From an uncultured Selenomonadaceae bacterium (GTDB taxonomy: Bacteria; Bacillota; Negativicutes; Selenomonadales; Selenomonadaceae): a DNA stretch of 28,812 nucleotides. Positions 15,661 to 23,753 of this stretch are shown piece by piece. The position numbers were made by a program, and so were the translations under genes. The DNA lies in contig CAJODU010000006.1 of assembly GCA_905233325.1 (NCBI GenBank), positions 1-28,812 of the forward strand. Reading direction: 5' to 3'. Positions within the stretch are counted from its first letter, which is position 1. Each line of letters opens with the position of its first letter. The notes under the pieces are model-generated. The model did not search any database, was not told where the DNA came from, and saw nothing but the letters and a program-made list of their open reading frames with translations.

Positions 15661-16292
15661 CACCTATCTTTAATTCTGCCGATAATTGTTTCACCGCCTA
15701 GGACTTTTTGACCCTTTTTAACCAAAACCTCAACATTCTCCGGCATTACAATCTCAGTGCAGGAGCCGAAACGAATCAAGCCGTAAAGTTCACCCTTTTC
15801 GAGTTTGTCGTCAAGAGTAACCCAGGAGACTATCCGACGTGCCAAAATACCTGCAATCTGTGTCACTGTCACACGCAGCTTATCATTCTCAATACCAATC
15901 AAATGTCTCTCATTCTCAAAGCCAACCGAATCCTTATAAGCCGGTCTGAATCTGCCGCAAATATACTTCTGCACTTTAATTTCACCGGCAATAGGGCTGC
16001 GATTGACGTGGACATCAAAAACCGACAAGAAGATTATCACTTTATTGCAAGGCTCTTTGACAAATTCATCATCATCAAGGTGGACAACATCTTGGACAGT
16101 TCCATCTGCCGGTGATACTATAGCCGATTCATCAGGCGGAATAACTCTTTTGGGATTTCGGAAGAAGTAGGCAAAATAAATCGCCAAGACCACAGGAAAG
16201 ATCGCCGCATATGGATTAAAGGCGATGCCAACAATCAGAGCGACGATTAAAGCAATAGCAATAAAAGAATAACCTTCACGAATAATGCTCAT
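15660..16292 (-). CDS. psd: Phosphatidylserine decarboxylase proenzyme
   Basis: Converts phosphatidylserine to phosphatidylethanolamine at the inner membrane. At 210 aa it is the short (archaeal/Firmicutes-like) form. The N-terminal hydrophobic stretch forms one or two membrane segments (about 9-45). The core contains PADGTVQDV, FLSVFDVHVNRSPI and, near the C-terminus, the self-cleavage site GLIRFGSCTEI, where Ser of the GS pair becomes the pyruvoyl group. GGTGGTG lies before ATG 16292. The antitoxin gene follows with a one-base overlap; pssA is three genes downstream. Confidence 0.94.
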   Translation of the reverse strand: MSIIREGYSFIAIALIVALIVGIAFNPYAAIFPVVLAIYFAYFFRNPKRVIPPDESAIVSPADGTVQDVVHLDDDEFVKEPCNKVIIFLSVFDVHVNRSPIAGEIKVQKYICGRFRPAYKDSVGFENERHLIGIENDKLRVTVTQIAGILARRIVSWVTLDDKLEKGELYGLIRFGSCTEIVMPENVEVLVKKGQKVLGGETIIGRIKDR

Positions 16293-16322
16293 TACAACAC
16301 CACCTTCAAAACTTTAGTATAA

Positions 16323-16910
16323 TTAAATGGGATTCTTTTGAATAAATTCCTCAATTTGATCGCCAACTTTATTCAATGAACCGCTTTTTGCTAAAAGACC
16401 TTTCAATACCCCGTCTATAGGTTTAGTCAATTTTTTCACCTTGACAAAAAATCCAAGATCGATAAATTCTCTATAATTGCGACGAAGCAGATCATCTTCC
16501 AATGTAATCTCGTTGCCTTTTGTATCAGCGAAATTTTTTATCGGCAAATTTTTAATCAAATCAACTTTTTCCAAAATCTCACAAATAACAAAGTATTCAT
16601 TTTCAGGATAGGAAGGAACCATTACCTTGTCACCAACTTTAAATTCATAAATAAAATTGAAAAATGACGAAATGGGAGGTACTGTTCTCGCTTTTAAAAC
16701 ACCTTTGCATTTTTCAAATAACTTTTTGGTGTGACGATCCCTGTAAGTATACTCAAGCATAAGCCTTAACTCAGTCTTACTAAAATTTTCGGTTACAATT
16801 TTGGGATATTGAAGAGCCATCTCACTTAATCCAAAAGTTAAATAATCCATATCAAAGAGAGGATAGGACACTTCACTGCAATGACTGATTCTATGATACC
16901 AATAATCCAC
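16323..16910 (-). CDS. Unknown 195-aa protein, possibly an orphan defence-type N-terminal domain
   Basis: Not firmly recognised. The start YWYHRISHCSEVSYPLFDMD followed by LTFGLSEMA recalls the N-terminal domain I associate with some Mrr-like restriction or DNA-binding proteins. A central part, FKVGDKVMVPSYPENEYFVI, looks like a small beta-barrel (PUA/EVE-like) segment that would read DNA or RNA. No nuclease or ATPase domain follows. It is therefore either a stand-alone protein or the surviving front end of a larger one. The start is GTG 16910; the frame has no ATG upstream before a stop. It has its own strong promoter inside the end of tagA. Psd starts 30 bases after its stop. The resemblance is from memory and is weak. 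Confidence 0.6.
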   Translation of the reverse strand: MDYWYHRISHCSEVSYPLFDMDYLTFGLSEMALQYPKIVTENFSKTELRLMLEYTYRDRHTKKLFEKCKGVLKARTVPPISSFFNFIYEFKVGDKVMVPSYPENEYFVICEILEKVDLIKNLPIKNFADTKGNEITLEDDLLRRNYREFIDLGFFVKVKKLTKPIDGVLKGLLAKSGSLNKVGDQIEEFIQKNPI

Positions 16911-16941
16911 AATTTCACCAACTTTTAAAATTGCTAACGCT

Positions 16942-16970
16942 ATTATACTAATTCAAATTGTCTTTGTCTA
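16942..16970 (-). promoter_or_regulatory. Promoter of the unknown 195-aa gene, possibly also of the psd group
   Basis: TAGACA (16965-16970), a 17-bp spacer and consensus TATAAT (16942-16947) on the minus strand. It overlaps the last codon of the upstream glycosyltransferase gene. No terminator is seen between this gene and psd, so the phospholipid genes may be read from here. Confidence 0.75.
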
Positions 16971-17699
16971 TGCTTTTTGTTTTGATGAGTGAACTTTTAA
17001 CACAAATTTTGGAAGGGCGATCAGTCTGCCTGCGCGTTTAGGCTGGAGCATTGCACGGAAAAGCCATTCCAATTTAGCCTTCTGCATCCATTTGGGAGCC
17101 CGTTTCATTACTCCTGCCATAACATCGAAAGTTCCGCCGACTCCGATTGATACCGACACATTTAATTCATCTTTGTACTTGGCAAGCCACTTTTCCTGCT
17201 TGGGTACACCGAGTGCGGCGAGGAGCAAATCAGGCTTGGCGGCTTTGATGTCGGCGATTATCTGCGGTTCGTCTTCCTCTTTGAAGTAGCCGTTGCGAGT
17301 GCCGACAATCTTTATGTTTGGGTAGAGTTTCTCAGCCTTAATTTTTGCCTTATCAGCAACACCCGGAGCACTGCCGAAGAAGTAGACGCGGCGATTTTTA
17401 GCCGGAGCCCGTTTCATCAATTCCTGTGCAAGATCGTAACCGGCAACACGCTCAGACATTTCATAGCCGAGATGATGTGCCGCCCAGACAGTTCCCGCAC
17501 CGTCAGGGACAACCAATTCCGCAGCATTGAGTATATTTTTGAGTTCCTCATCTTGCGTCGCTCTCATAAGCATTTCTGCATTAGCAGTGGCGACAATGAC
17601 AGGCTTGCGTTCTTCAAAGAAAGATTCAATCCTCTCAAGAGCACCCTGCATTGTCACCGCATCGACTTTGACGCCTAATATATCAACTCTATCATTCAT
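16968..17699 (-). CDS. WecG/TagA/CpsF-family glycosyltransferase
   Basis: GT26 family enzyme that adds a sugar (often N-acetylmannosamine or its uronate) to an undecaprenyl-linked precursor of surface polysaccharide or wall polymer, on the cytoplasmic face of the membrane. 243 aa with all family blocks: TANAEM (about 38-43), VVPDGAGTVWAA, YFFGSAPGV, LGVPKQEKW and the long GVGGTFDVMAG block followed by RAPKWMQ and LEWLFR. AAGGTG stands 8 bases before ATG 17699. Its acceptor cannot be named from the window. glmS, which supplies amino sugars, is the next gene upstream, which suits an amino-sugar theme. Confidence 0.92.
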   Translation of the reverse strand: MNDRVDILGVKVDAVTMQGALERIESFFEERKPVIVATANAEMLMRATQDEELKNILNAAELVVPDGAGTVWAAHHLGYEMSERVAGYDLAQELMKRAPAKNRRVYFFGSAPGVADKAKIKAEKLYPNIKIVGTRNGYFKEEDEPQIIADIKAAKPDLLLAALGVPKQEKWLAKYKDELNVSVSIGVGGTFDVMAGVMKRAPKWMQKAKLEWLFRAMLQPKRAGRLIALPKFVLKVHSSKQKA

Positions 17700-17764
17700 A
17701 ATATTTTCACCTTGTTTATATAGGCAACATTATCTTAGTCATTGAAAGTAAAGCTCCCGTGCTT

Positions 17765-19636
17765 TTACTCAACCGTTACAGATTTTGCAAGATTTCTCGG
17801 CTTGTCAACATCACAGCCGCGAGTGATAGCTGCATAATAAGCCAGCAGTTGGAGAGGCACTACCGTCAACAGCGGTATGAGTAATTCATCAGTGTCAGGG
17901 ACATACATAACGTGGTCAATGTATTTTTCGAGTTCAGTATCACCGGCGGCGGCAATTCCAATCACAACGGCATCGCGTGCCTTGACTTCTTTAATGTTTG
18001 AGATTGTCTTATCGTAGACGCTTTTTTGAGTGGCAAGGGCAATGACAGGCACACCTTCAACAATCAAGGCGAGCGTTCCATGTTTCAATTCGCCGGCAGC
18101 ATAGGCCTCAGCGTGAATATAGGAGATCTCCTTGAGTTTAAGCGCACCCTCAAGAGCCACACAGTAGTCAAGCGAGCGGCCGATATAGAAGACATGCTCA
18201 TTGAAACCGTAACTGCGGGCAAAGGTCTTTATAGGATCGACGTCCGTGAGTGTCTCGCTGATTTGGGCAGGAATTTTCTTGAGCAGGGAGATCAATTCGC
18301 GTGTCCTGTCCTCGTTGACGGTTTTTCTGAGCTGTGCCATGTAAAGGGCAAGCATGAACATCAAAATAAGCTGCGTTGTATAGGCTTTCGTTGAGGCTAC
18401 AGCGATTTCGGGACCTGCAATAGTGTAAAGGACTTGATCTGCCTCGCGTGCAAGTGAAGAGCCGATGACGTTGGTGATAGCTAAAGTTTTGGCACCGAGA
18501 CGTTTTGATTCTTTCATGGCGGCGAGGGTGTCACTTGTTTCGCCGGACTGTGAGATAAAGATCGTCAAGGTTTTATTGTCAATGATAGGATCACGATAGC
18601 GGAATTCAGAGGCAAGATCGACTTCAACGAGCATTCTTGCAAGTTTCTCAATGTAGAACTTCCCGACAAGACCGGCATGGTAGGCAGTGCCGCAGGCGAC
18701 GATATAGACTTTATCAATATTTCTCAAAAATTCGGGATCCCATTTCAATTCGGGAAAGACTATACTGCTGCCGTCGCTGGCGATTCTTTCGGCATGATTA
18801 TTTTTTGAAGGACGAATCTGCTTGATAAATCCGCGCATGGTATCTCTGATTGCCTTTGGCTGCTCGTGAATTTCCTTCAACATGAAGTGTTCATAGCCGC
18901 CCTTCTCCGCCGCCTCAGCATTCCAGCTCACATTGAAGATTTTTTTATTGACGGGCTTGCCTTCGCGATCGGTAATGGTGATAGAATCTTTCTTGACGAT
19001 TGCAACTTCACCATCATTGAGAATATAAGTCGAGCGGGTCTTATTGATGATTGCCGGAATATCGGAGGCTATGAAGTTTTCACCTTCACCCAATCCGACA
19101 ACCAGCGGATTATCCTGCTTGGCACAAATCAATTCTTCAGGGTGATCTTTGGACATGAAGACAAGGGAATAAGAGCCTTCAATCCTTTTGAGTACCTTGC
19201 AAACAGTTCCGGCGAAGTCACCGTCGTACAAATCTTCCATCAAATGAGCGGCGACCTCAGTATCAGTCTCCGAGGTGAAGTTATGTCCTTTTGCTAAAAG
19301 TTCCTCTTTGAGTGCCATATAGTTCTCAATGATACCATTGTGGACAACGATGAAGTTACCATGACAATCGGTGTGAGGGTGAGCATTGCGATCGGAAGGT
19401 CTGCCGTGAGTCGCCCAGCGAGTATGACCTATACCAACCACACCTTCAGGCATACGCCCTTTTAACTTCTCTTTGAGGGCATTAAGCCTGCCGACAGCTT
19501 TTTCAATGAAAATATTACCGTCACCATATACCGCAATACCCGCCGAATCATAACCTCTATACTCCAATTTGGTTAAGCCGTCCAGCAGGAAAGGTGCTGC
19601 AGACTTGTCACCAATATATCCAACGATACCGCACAT
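17765..19636 (-). CDS. glmS: Glutamine-fructose-6-phosphate aminotransferase (isomerizing)
   Basis: Makes glucosamine-6-phosphate, the entry to UDP-GlcNAc, for peptidoglycan and lipopolysaccharide. 623 aa: an N-terminal class II glutaminase domain (Cys2, RGYDSAG, HTRWATHG, NGIIEN), then two SIS domains (CGTAYHAG, SQSGETSDT, the second from about 455) and the conserved end PRNLAKSVTVE. The start is set at the ATG directly before Cys (MCGIVGY) because that Cys must become the N-terminal nucleophile; GGAG lies 8 bases upstream. A frame-extending ATG two codons earlier is less likely. Its promoter leaves a leader of only about 45 bases. Confidence 0.97.
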   Translation of the reverse strand: MCGIVGYIGDKSAAPFLLDGLTKLEYRGYDSAGIAVYGDGNIFIEKAVGRLNALKEKLKGRMPEGVVGIGHTRWATHGRPSDRNAHPHTDCHGNFIVVHNGIIENYMALKEELLAKGHNFTSETDTEVAAHLMEDLYDGDFAGTVCKVLKRIEGSYSLVFMSKDHPEELICAKQDNPLVVGLGEGENFIASDIPAIINKTRSTYILNDGEVAIVKKDSITITDREGKPVNKKIFNVSWNAEAAEKGGYEHFMLKEIHEQPKAIRDTMRGFIKQIRPSKNNHAERIASDGSSIVFPELKWDPEFLRNIDKVYIVACGTAYHAGLVGKFYIEKLARMLVEVDLASEFRYRDPIIDNKTLTIFISQSGETSDTLAAMKESKRLGAKTLAITNVIGSSLAREADQVLYTIAGPEIAVASTKAYTTQLILMFMLALYMAQLRKTVNEDRTRELISLLKKIPAQISETLTDVDPIKTFARSYGFNEHVFYIGRSLDYCVALEGALKLKEISYIHAEAYAAGELKHGTLALIVEGVPVIALATQKSVYDKTISNIKEVKARDAVVIGIAAAGDTELEKYIDHVMYVPDTDELLIPLLTVVPLQLLAYYAAITRGCDVDKPRNLAKSVTVE

Positions 19637-19688
19637 AATCATTACTCCAATCTATAAAACTATGAATTTTCTCTGAATCAATATGCAC

Positions 19689-19717
19689 ATTATAATGCAG
19701 ATATTCCTGTTCGTCAA
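19689..19717 (-). promoter_or_regulatory. glmS promoter
   Basis: TTGACG (19712-19717), a 17-bp spacer and consensus TATAAT (19689-19694) on the minus strand. The predicted start near 19682 gives a leader of about 45 bases before the ATG. Confidence 0.8.
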
Positions 19718-19720
19718 CCG

Positions 19721-21277
19721 TTAAAGTTTGAAATGCACAAGGCTTTTGATACGATTTATCGAATGGCCAACTATTTGATACAAGTGTATATTTATTCGCT
19801 CAAATAGTTGCTTTAATTTCAACTTCCAGAAATGAAGCGGACTTTTGCGGTGAATTTTTATTTGATCAAAAATCTCTGAATCTCCTGCAATTTCTGCGCG
19901 AACTGTTACATCATCGCTGTCGAATTGCAATATAAATTTTTCATCGGAACAAAAAATCACACCGTCACTGACGCTCATTTCAATGGGCTGGGTTGTGTGG
20001 AAACGGTAAATATCAAGCTCCACTCTTTTTTTTGACTTTGAAATCAAATAATCATATACAAAATTGTCATCAATGGTTATTTTGATAAATGGCTTTATTA
20101 CACGTCTTGGCTCGTTTTCAGAGAATATTTCAATTTCTGCAATACCAATTTCATTTTGAAGTTGAATTTCAATTTTACTGGCAAAGACTTTTTCAGAAAA
20201 ATCTACAACGCAAGGTTTACCATATTTTGGCAGATTTAATTCAGAGGCAATGTTATCATCAAGCGAAATTTTTATTTGAGTGTCACGTTCGGAATCAATG
20301 TCACCGTAAATTTTGATCTGCTCAATTTGCTGCAGATTCTTCCAAGATAGAGTTAACCTTTTTTCGTTATCGTCTTTGTCAGGTTTCCAAATATGATTGC
20401 AAAAATTTGCTCTGCTCTCGTTAAAGTCTACGGTGTTGATGATATGGAAGTCACGCACTTTGCTAAAATCTCCGGAAGTGGCGGAAATTTCAGCAGTATA
20501 AATCAAGTTATCAGTCCGACGCTCAAAAAATACCTCATCACTGTTGAGAATACCAATTACAGGTCTCTCATTCCTTTGAGATTTATATGCAAATATCGCC
20601 TTTGCAATGGGATTAAACCGAATCAAAGGCTGGCGGCAATCTTCAAAGACAGGAAATCGTATACGCTCCGACCAAGTGTAATTAACTTTATCTATCAAGT
20701 CAAAATCTAACGGCCTTTTTGTTTCCCGAAGATTGTCATTGTAAAAATCTTGAATTGCTGAAAATGCTGTAGCATAGGCAAAACTTTTGTAAATTTCAGG
20801 CTGATACTTATTGCCGTCACTTGACAAAATTTCACCTAATGCTTGATCAAAATTTATTGACAATCTTCGATGATCGGCAGGAATATCAAAATCAGCACAA
20901 AAAATAACGTCTGCTTCAATCTCAAGAATCAGCTTTTTTAATGTAAAAGTATCGTCATTATCAAGATAAATAATATTTTTTCCTTTGACGCCTAAAATCG
21001 CAAGGCTACTTTCTACTTCTGAGGTGATTTTGGTATCTTTACTAAAATTAGTGAAAGCAACAAAAACAACGGCTCGCGCTTTGATTAAATTCAAAATCAT
21101 TGCACCGGCAACATTAATTTCATCACCGGCTTTTGGCACAATCACCAAAATCTTAAAGCCATGGCAACGAGTTTCAAAAAAAGAATTGCTGACCTCTGAA
21201 TCGTCGTCTGCAAGTATTACTCTTTCTTCAGCAAGATCAAGTACATCTCCCATGGTAGACTTATTTATATTCAACAC
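19721..21277 (-). CDS. PIG-L-like protein with degenerate metal site and C-terminal beta domain
   Basis: 518 aa. Residues about 35-210 follow the PIG-L/LmbE deacetylase fold: ILVIVPKAGDEINVAGAMI where active members have AHPDDE and a following Gly-Gly, then VVFVAFTN, and FDIPADHRRLS in place of the HPDH motif. The first His ligand and part of the second motif are replaced, while Asp-Glu and Asp-His remain. Metal binding and deacetylase activity are therefore doubtful. A second part (about 315-400) with LTLSWKNLQQIEQIKIYGD resembles an F5/8C-like beta-sandwich. No signal peptide is seen. The frame begins with GTG 21277 close behind AAGGTG; TTG 21274 or ATG 21253 are alternatives. The -10 TATAAT lies at 21292-21297, so the leader is very short. 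Confidence 0.7.
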   Translation of the reverse strand: MLNINKSTMGDVLDLAEERVILADDDSEVSNSFFETRCHGFKILVIVPKAGDEINVAGAMILNLIKARAVVFVAFTNFSKDTKITSEVESSLAILGVKGKNIIYLDNDDTFTLKKLILEIEADVIFCADFDIPADHRRLSINFDQALGEILSSDGNKYQPEIYKSFAYATAFSAIQDFYNDNLRETKRPLDFDLIDKVNYTWSERIRFPVFEDCRQPLIRFNPIAKAIFAYKSQRNERPVIGILNSDEVFFERRTDNLIYTAEISATSGDFSKVRDFHIINTVDFNESRANFCNHIWKPDKDDNEKRLTLSWKNLQQIEQIKIYGDIDSERDTQIKISLDDNIASELNLPKYGKPCVVDFSEKVFASKIEIQLQNEIGIAEIEIFSENEPRRVIKPFIKITIDDNFVYDYLISKSKKRVELDIYRFHTTQPIEMSVSDGVIFCSDEKFILQFDSDDVTVRAEIAGDSEIFDQIKIHRKSPLHFWKLKLKQLFERINIHLYQIVGHSINRIKSLVHFKL

Positions 21278-21283
21278 ATCACC

Positions 21284-21313
21284 TTGAAAATATTATAGTA
21301 AATATGGTAAAAT
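21284..21313 (+). promoter_or_regulatory. Promoter of the SPFH gene, overlapping the divergent promoter
   Basis: TTGAAA (21284-21289), an 18-bp spacer and TAAAAT (21308-21313) preceded by TGG (extended -10). It overlaps the minus-strand -10 (21292-21297) of the PIG-L-like gene, so the two promoters probably exclude each other. A possible 10-codon leader ORF (21337-21369) with AAGGA at 21323-21327 follows. Confidence 0.55.
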
Positions 21314-21397
21314 AAAATTATCAAGGATTATTAAAAATGTCAAGCCTAGATTTTTTGATTAATTTATGATGAATCGTACAGGAGGTTATAATTATTA

Positions 21398-22399
21398 ATG
21401 TACATCTTAATATTAATTATACTTATATTTTTATGGCTTGCAATCACAAGCGAACATGGAAAGAGTTTTGGCAGGAGCATTGTCAAATTTTTTAAACTTT
21501 CCTTCAAAGAGGAAAAAGCCGAAGGTGTCAATACTACCTCAGTGGGAGCCTTTGGAATAGGTGCAATTATAGTAGTTATTGCAATTTTGGGATTTGTTTG
21601 CACGAATAAAATATCCCCGGGCTATGCGGGAGTGGTTTATAATATGGACGGCGGTGTTGAGGAAAAAGTCCTTCCTCAAGGCTATCACGTTGTCGCTCCG
21701 TGGAAATCTGTTATTTCTTACCCAATCAGCACCGAAACTGTCTACTATACAAAGTCGCGGGACGGTAAGGGCAAAGGCGACGGTTACGATAACTCAATCA
21801 ATGTCAACACAAAGGACGGTAAACAGGTCAATGTATCAGTAACATACGCATTCCATATGGATCCTGAAAATTTGCCGGCAGTGTTTACAAAATTTCGCGG
21901 TCAGTCCACTCAAGTCATTGAGGCCGGCTATGTCAAGAATGAGATGTACCAGGCAATCAACGAGGTCACAAGTCAATATTCACTTATGGAACTCGTCGGC
22001 GACAAGAGACCTGAGATAAATGCAAAAGTTTTTGAGAAATTTCATTCATCATTGTTGCCATTTGGTATAATTATTGAGACTTTCAATCTGTCTGATGTTG
22101 TGCCTGATGAGCAGACCAAAGAGGCTATCCAGAAAGTTGTCAATGCTCAAAACGTCCTTGAGCAAGCAAAGATTGAAAAGCAGACTGCTGAGGTAGAGGC
22201 AGAGAAGGCAAGGATTGAGGCAAAGGGTAAAGCGGACGCCGCTCTCATCGAGGCTGAAGGACAGGCACGGGCTAATGAAAAGTTGCAGCAGTCATTGACG
22301 CAGAATGTCATTCAACAACACGCCATAGATAAGTGGAATGGCGAATTGCCAAAATATCAGCTTGGCGACAAGGCTAATGCATTAATTAACATTCAGTAA
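21398..22399 (+). CDS. SPFH/prohibitin-family membrane protein
   Basis: 333 aa. Two N-terminal hydrophobic segments (about 2-16 and 50-68). Then an SPFH domain (about 70-235) with ISPGYAGVVYNMDGGV, LPQGYHVVAPW and NVNTKDGKQVNVSVTYAFHM. Then an Ala/Glu/Lys coiled coil (about 235-300) with repeats of the EAEKARIEAKGKAD type. This is the prohibitin-like arrangement: oligomeric scaffold proteins of membrane microdomains, often acting on proteases or envelope stress. An additional cytoplasmic stretch between the two hydrophobic segments is less usual. GGAGG stands 12 bases before ATG 21398. larC follows after 21 bases. Confidence 0.9.
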   Translation: MYILILIILIFLWLAITSEHGKSFGRSIVKFFKLSFKEEKAEGVNTTSVGAFGIGAIIVVIAILGFVCTNKISPGYAGVVYNMDGGVEEKVLPQGYHVVAPWKSVISYPISTETVYYTKSRDGKGKGDGYDNSINVNTKDGKQVNVSVTYAFHMDPENLPAVFTKFRGQSTQVIEAGYVKNEMYQAINEVTSQYSLMELVGDKRPEINAKVFEKFHSSLLPFGIIIETFNLSDVVPDEQTKEAIQKVVNAQNVLEQAKIEKQTAEVEAEKARIEAKGKADAALIEAEGQARANEKLQQSLTQNVIQQHAIDKWNGELPKYQLGDKANALINIQ

Positions 22400-22420
22400 A
22401 AAAATTCACGAGGTGAAAAA

Positions 22421-23632
22421 ATGAAGGCAATATATTTAGATTGTATTTCGGGAATTAGCGGCAATATGTTCTTGGGGGCTTGTCTTCAAGCGGGTGTTCC
22501 TGAAAATTATTTGACTCAAGAATTAAAAAAATTATCTGTACCTGATGATTATGAACTTGAGATCACTGATGTCAACAAGAACGGTATAGCCGCTGTTTAT
22601 GTTGATGTTAAGATTGAAGAAAGCCACCATCATCATCATCATCATGAACATGAACACGAACATCATCACAGAAATATGTCAGACATTAGGAAAATCATTG
22701 AAAATTCAACCTTATCCGTTGATGTAAAAAATACTGCAATTTCAATTTTTGAAAAGCTGGCAGAGGCTGAAGGTAAAGTCCATAATAAACCTGCTGAAGA
22801 GGTCAATTTTCACGAAGTCGGTGCAGTTGATTCTATTGTTGATATTGTTGGTTGTGCCATTTGCCTCGACTATCTTGACGTTGAAAAAGTCTTTGTCTCC
22901 AAGATCAATGTCGGCAGCGGTTATGTCAACTGTGCTCACGGATTGATGCCTGTCCCTGCACCCGCAACTGCTGAGCTCCTCAAGGGTTATATTACATATC
23001 ATAACGCCATTGAGAAAGAACTCACCACGCCGACAGGTGCTGCCATTATCGCCACTCTCGCCGAATACAGCGACAATCACCCTGCTGATTTCACTATTGA
23101 AAAGATCGCCTATGGTGCCGGCACTCATGATCTCAAGATTCCCAATGTTTTGAGAATTTATTTTGGTGAATACAAAGGCGGCAAAGAGCGTCAACTGTTT
23201 ATGCTTGAGGCTAATATTGACGATATGAATCCGCAGATTTACGGCTATCTCTATGATAGGCTCCTTGATAATGGTGCTCTTGATGTGTGGACTACGCCAA
23301 TATATATGAAGAAGAATCGTCCGGCATATATGCTGACTGTCTTGGTTGATGAGATCCACGAGGAGATTTGCACAAAGATCATCTTTGAGGAGACGACAAC
23401 CATAGGGTTGCGTGTGATTAACATAGATCGCAGAGTGGAGGCTGTCCGCCGCATATCCAGAGTTGAGACTTCTTACGGTGAGGTAAGGTGCAAGGTTAGT
23501 GCCTATGACGGTAAAATCATTTCAATTACACCTGAGTATGAAGATTGCCGCCGTCTTGCGGAGATTAGCAAAGTTCCGTTTAAGGCAATTTGGCAAGAAG
23601 CGGTTTCAAAGCAGCACGATCGTCTTGGATAA
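22421..23632 (+). CDS. larC: Nickel-pincer cofactor biosynthesis protein LarC
   Basis: LarC inserts nickel into the pyridinium dithiocarboxylate nucleotide, in a CTP-dependent reaction, to finish the cofactor of lactate racemase (LarA) and related epimerases. 403 aa: MKAIYLDCISGISGNMFLGA start, a His-rich nickel-storing stretch at residues about 69-83, FHEVGAVDSIVDIVG, then a C-terminal half opening with EANIDDMNPQIYGYL. In Lactobacillus plantarum the two halves are joined by frameshifting; here they are one continuous frame. GAGGTG precedes ATG 22421. No larA, larB or larE is in the window, so the partner enzymes must lie elsewhere or be absent. Confidence 0.93.
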   Translation: MKAIYLDCISGISGNMFLGACLQAGVPENYLTQELKKLSVPDDYELEITDVNKNGIAAVYVDVKIEESHHHHHHHEHEHEHHHRNMSDIRKIIENSTLSVDVKNTAISIFEKLAEAEGKVHNKPAEEVNFHEVGAVDSIVDIVGCAICLDYLDVEKVFVSKINVGSGYVNCAHGLMPVPAPATAELLKGYITYHNAIEKELTTPTGAAIIATLAEYSDNHPADFTIEKIAYGAGTHDLKIPNVLRIYFGEYKGGKERQLFMLEANIDDMNPQIYGYLYDRLLDNGALDVWTTPIYMKKNRPAYMLTVLVDEIHEEICTKIIFEETTTIGLRVINIDRRVEAVRRISRVETSYGEVRCKVSAYDGKIISITPEYEDCRRLAEISKVPFKAIWQEAVSKQHDRLG

Positions 23633-23653
23633 AATTAAAATACAATTAAAAAA

Positions 23654-23686
23654 ATCGTCGGCTTTAATTGTCGGCGATATATTTTT
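23654..23686 (+). terminator. Terminator after larC
   Basis: A 9-bp stem (23654-23662 with 23670-23678, two G-T wobbles), a 7-base loop and a following T-run. It separates the SPFH/larC unit from the radical SAM operon. Confidence 0.8.
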
Positions 23687-23695
23687 AATTAGGGG

Positions 23696-23724
23696 TTTTA
23701 TTCTTCGTGATAAAGTGATATAAT
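23696..23724 (+). promoter_or_regulatory. Promoter of the futalosine-type operon
   Basis: Consensus TATAAT at 23719-23724 preceded by TGA (extended -10). The -35 hexamer at the 17-bp spacing (23696-23701, TTTTAT) is poor. It is the only good promoter seen before the four-gene operon. Confidence 0.6.
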
Positions 23725-23753
23725 GCTGAAAAAGTTTTGAAGAGGTGAAGATT

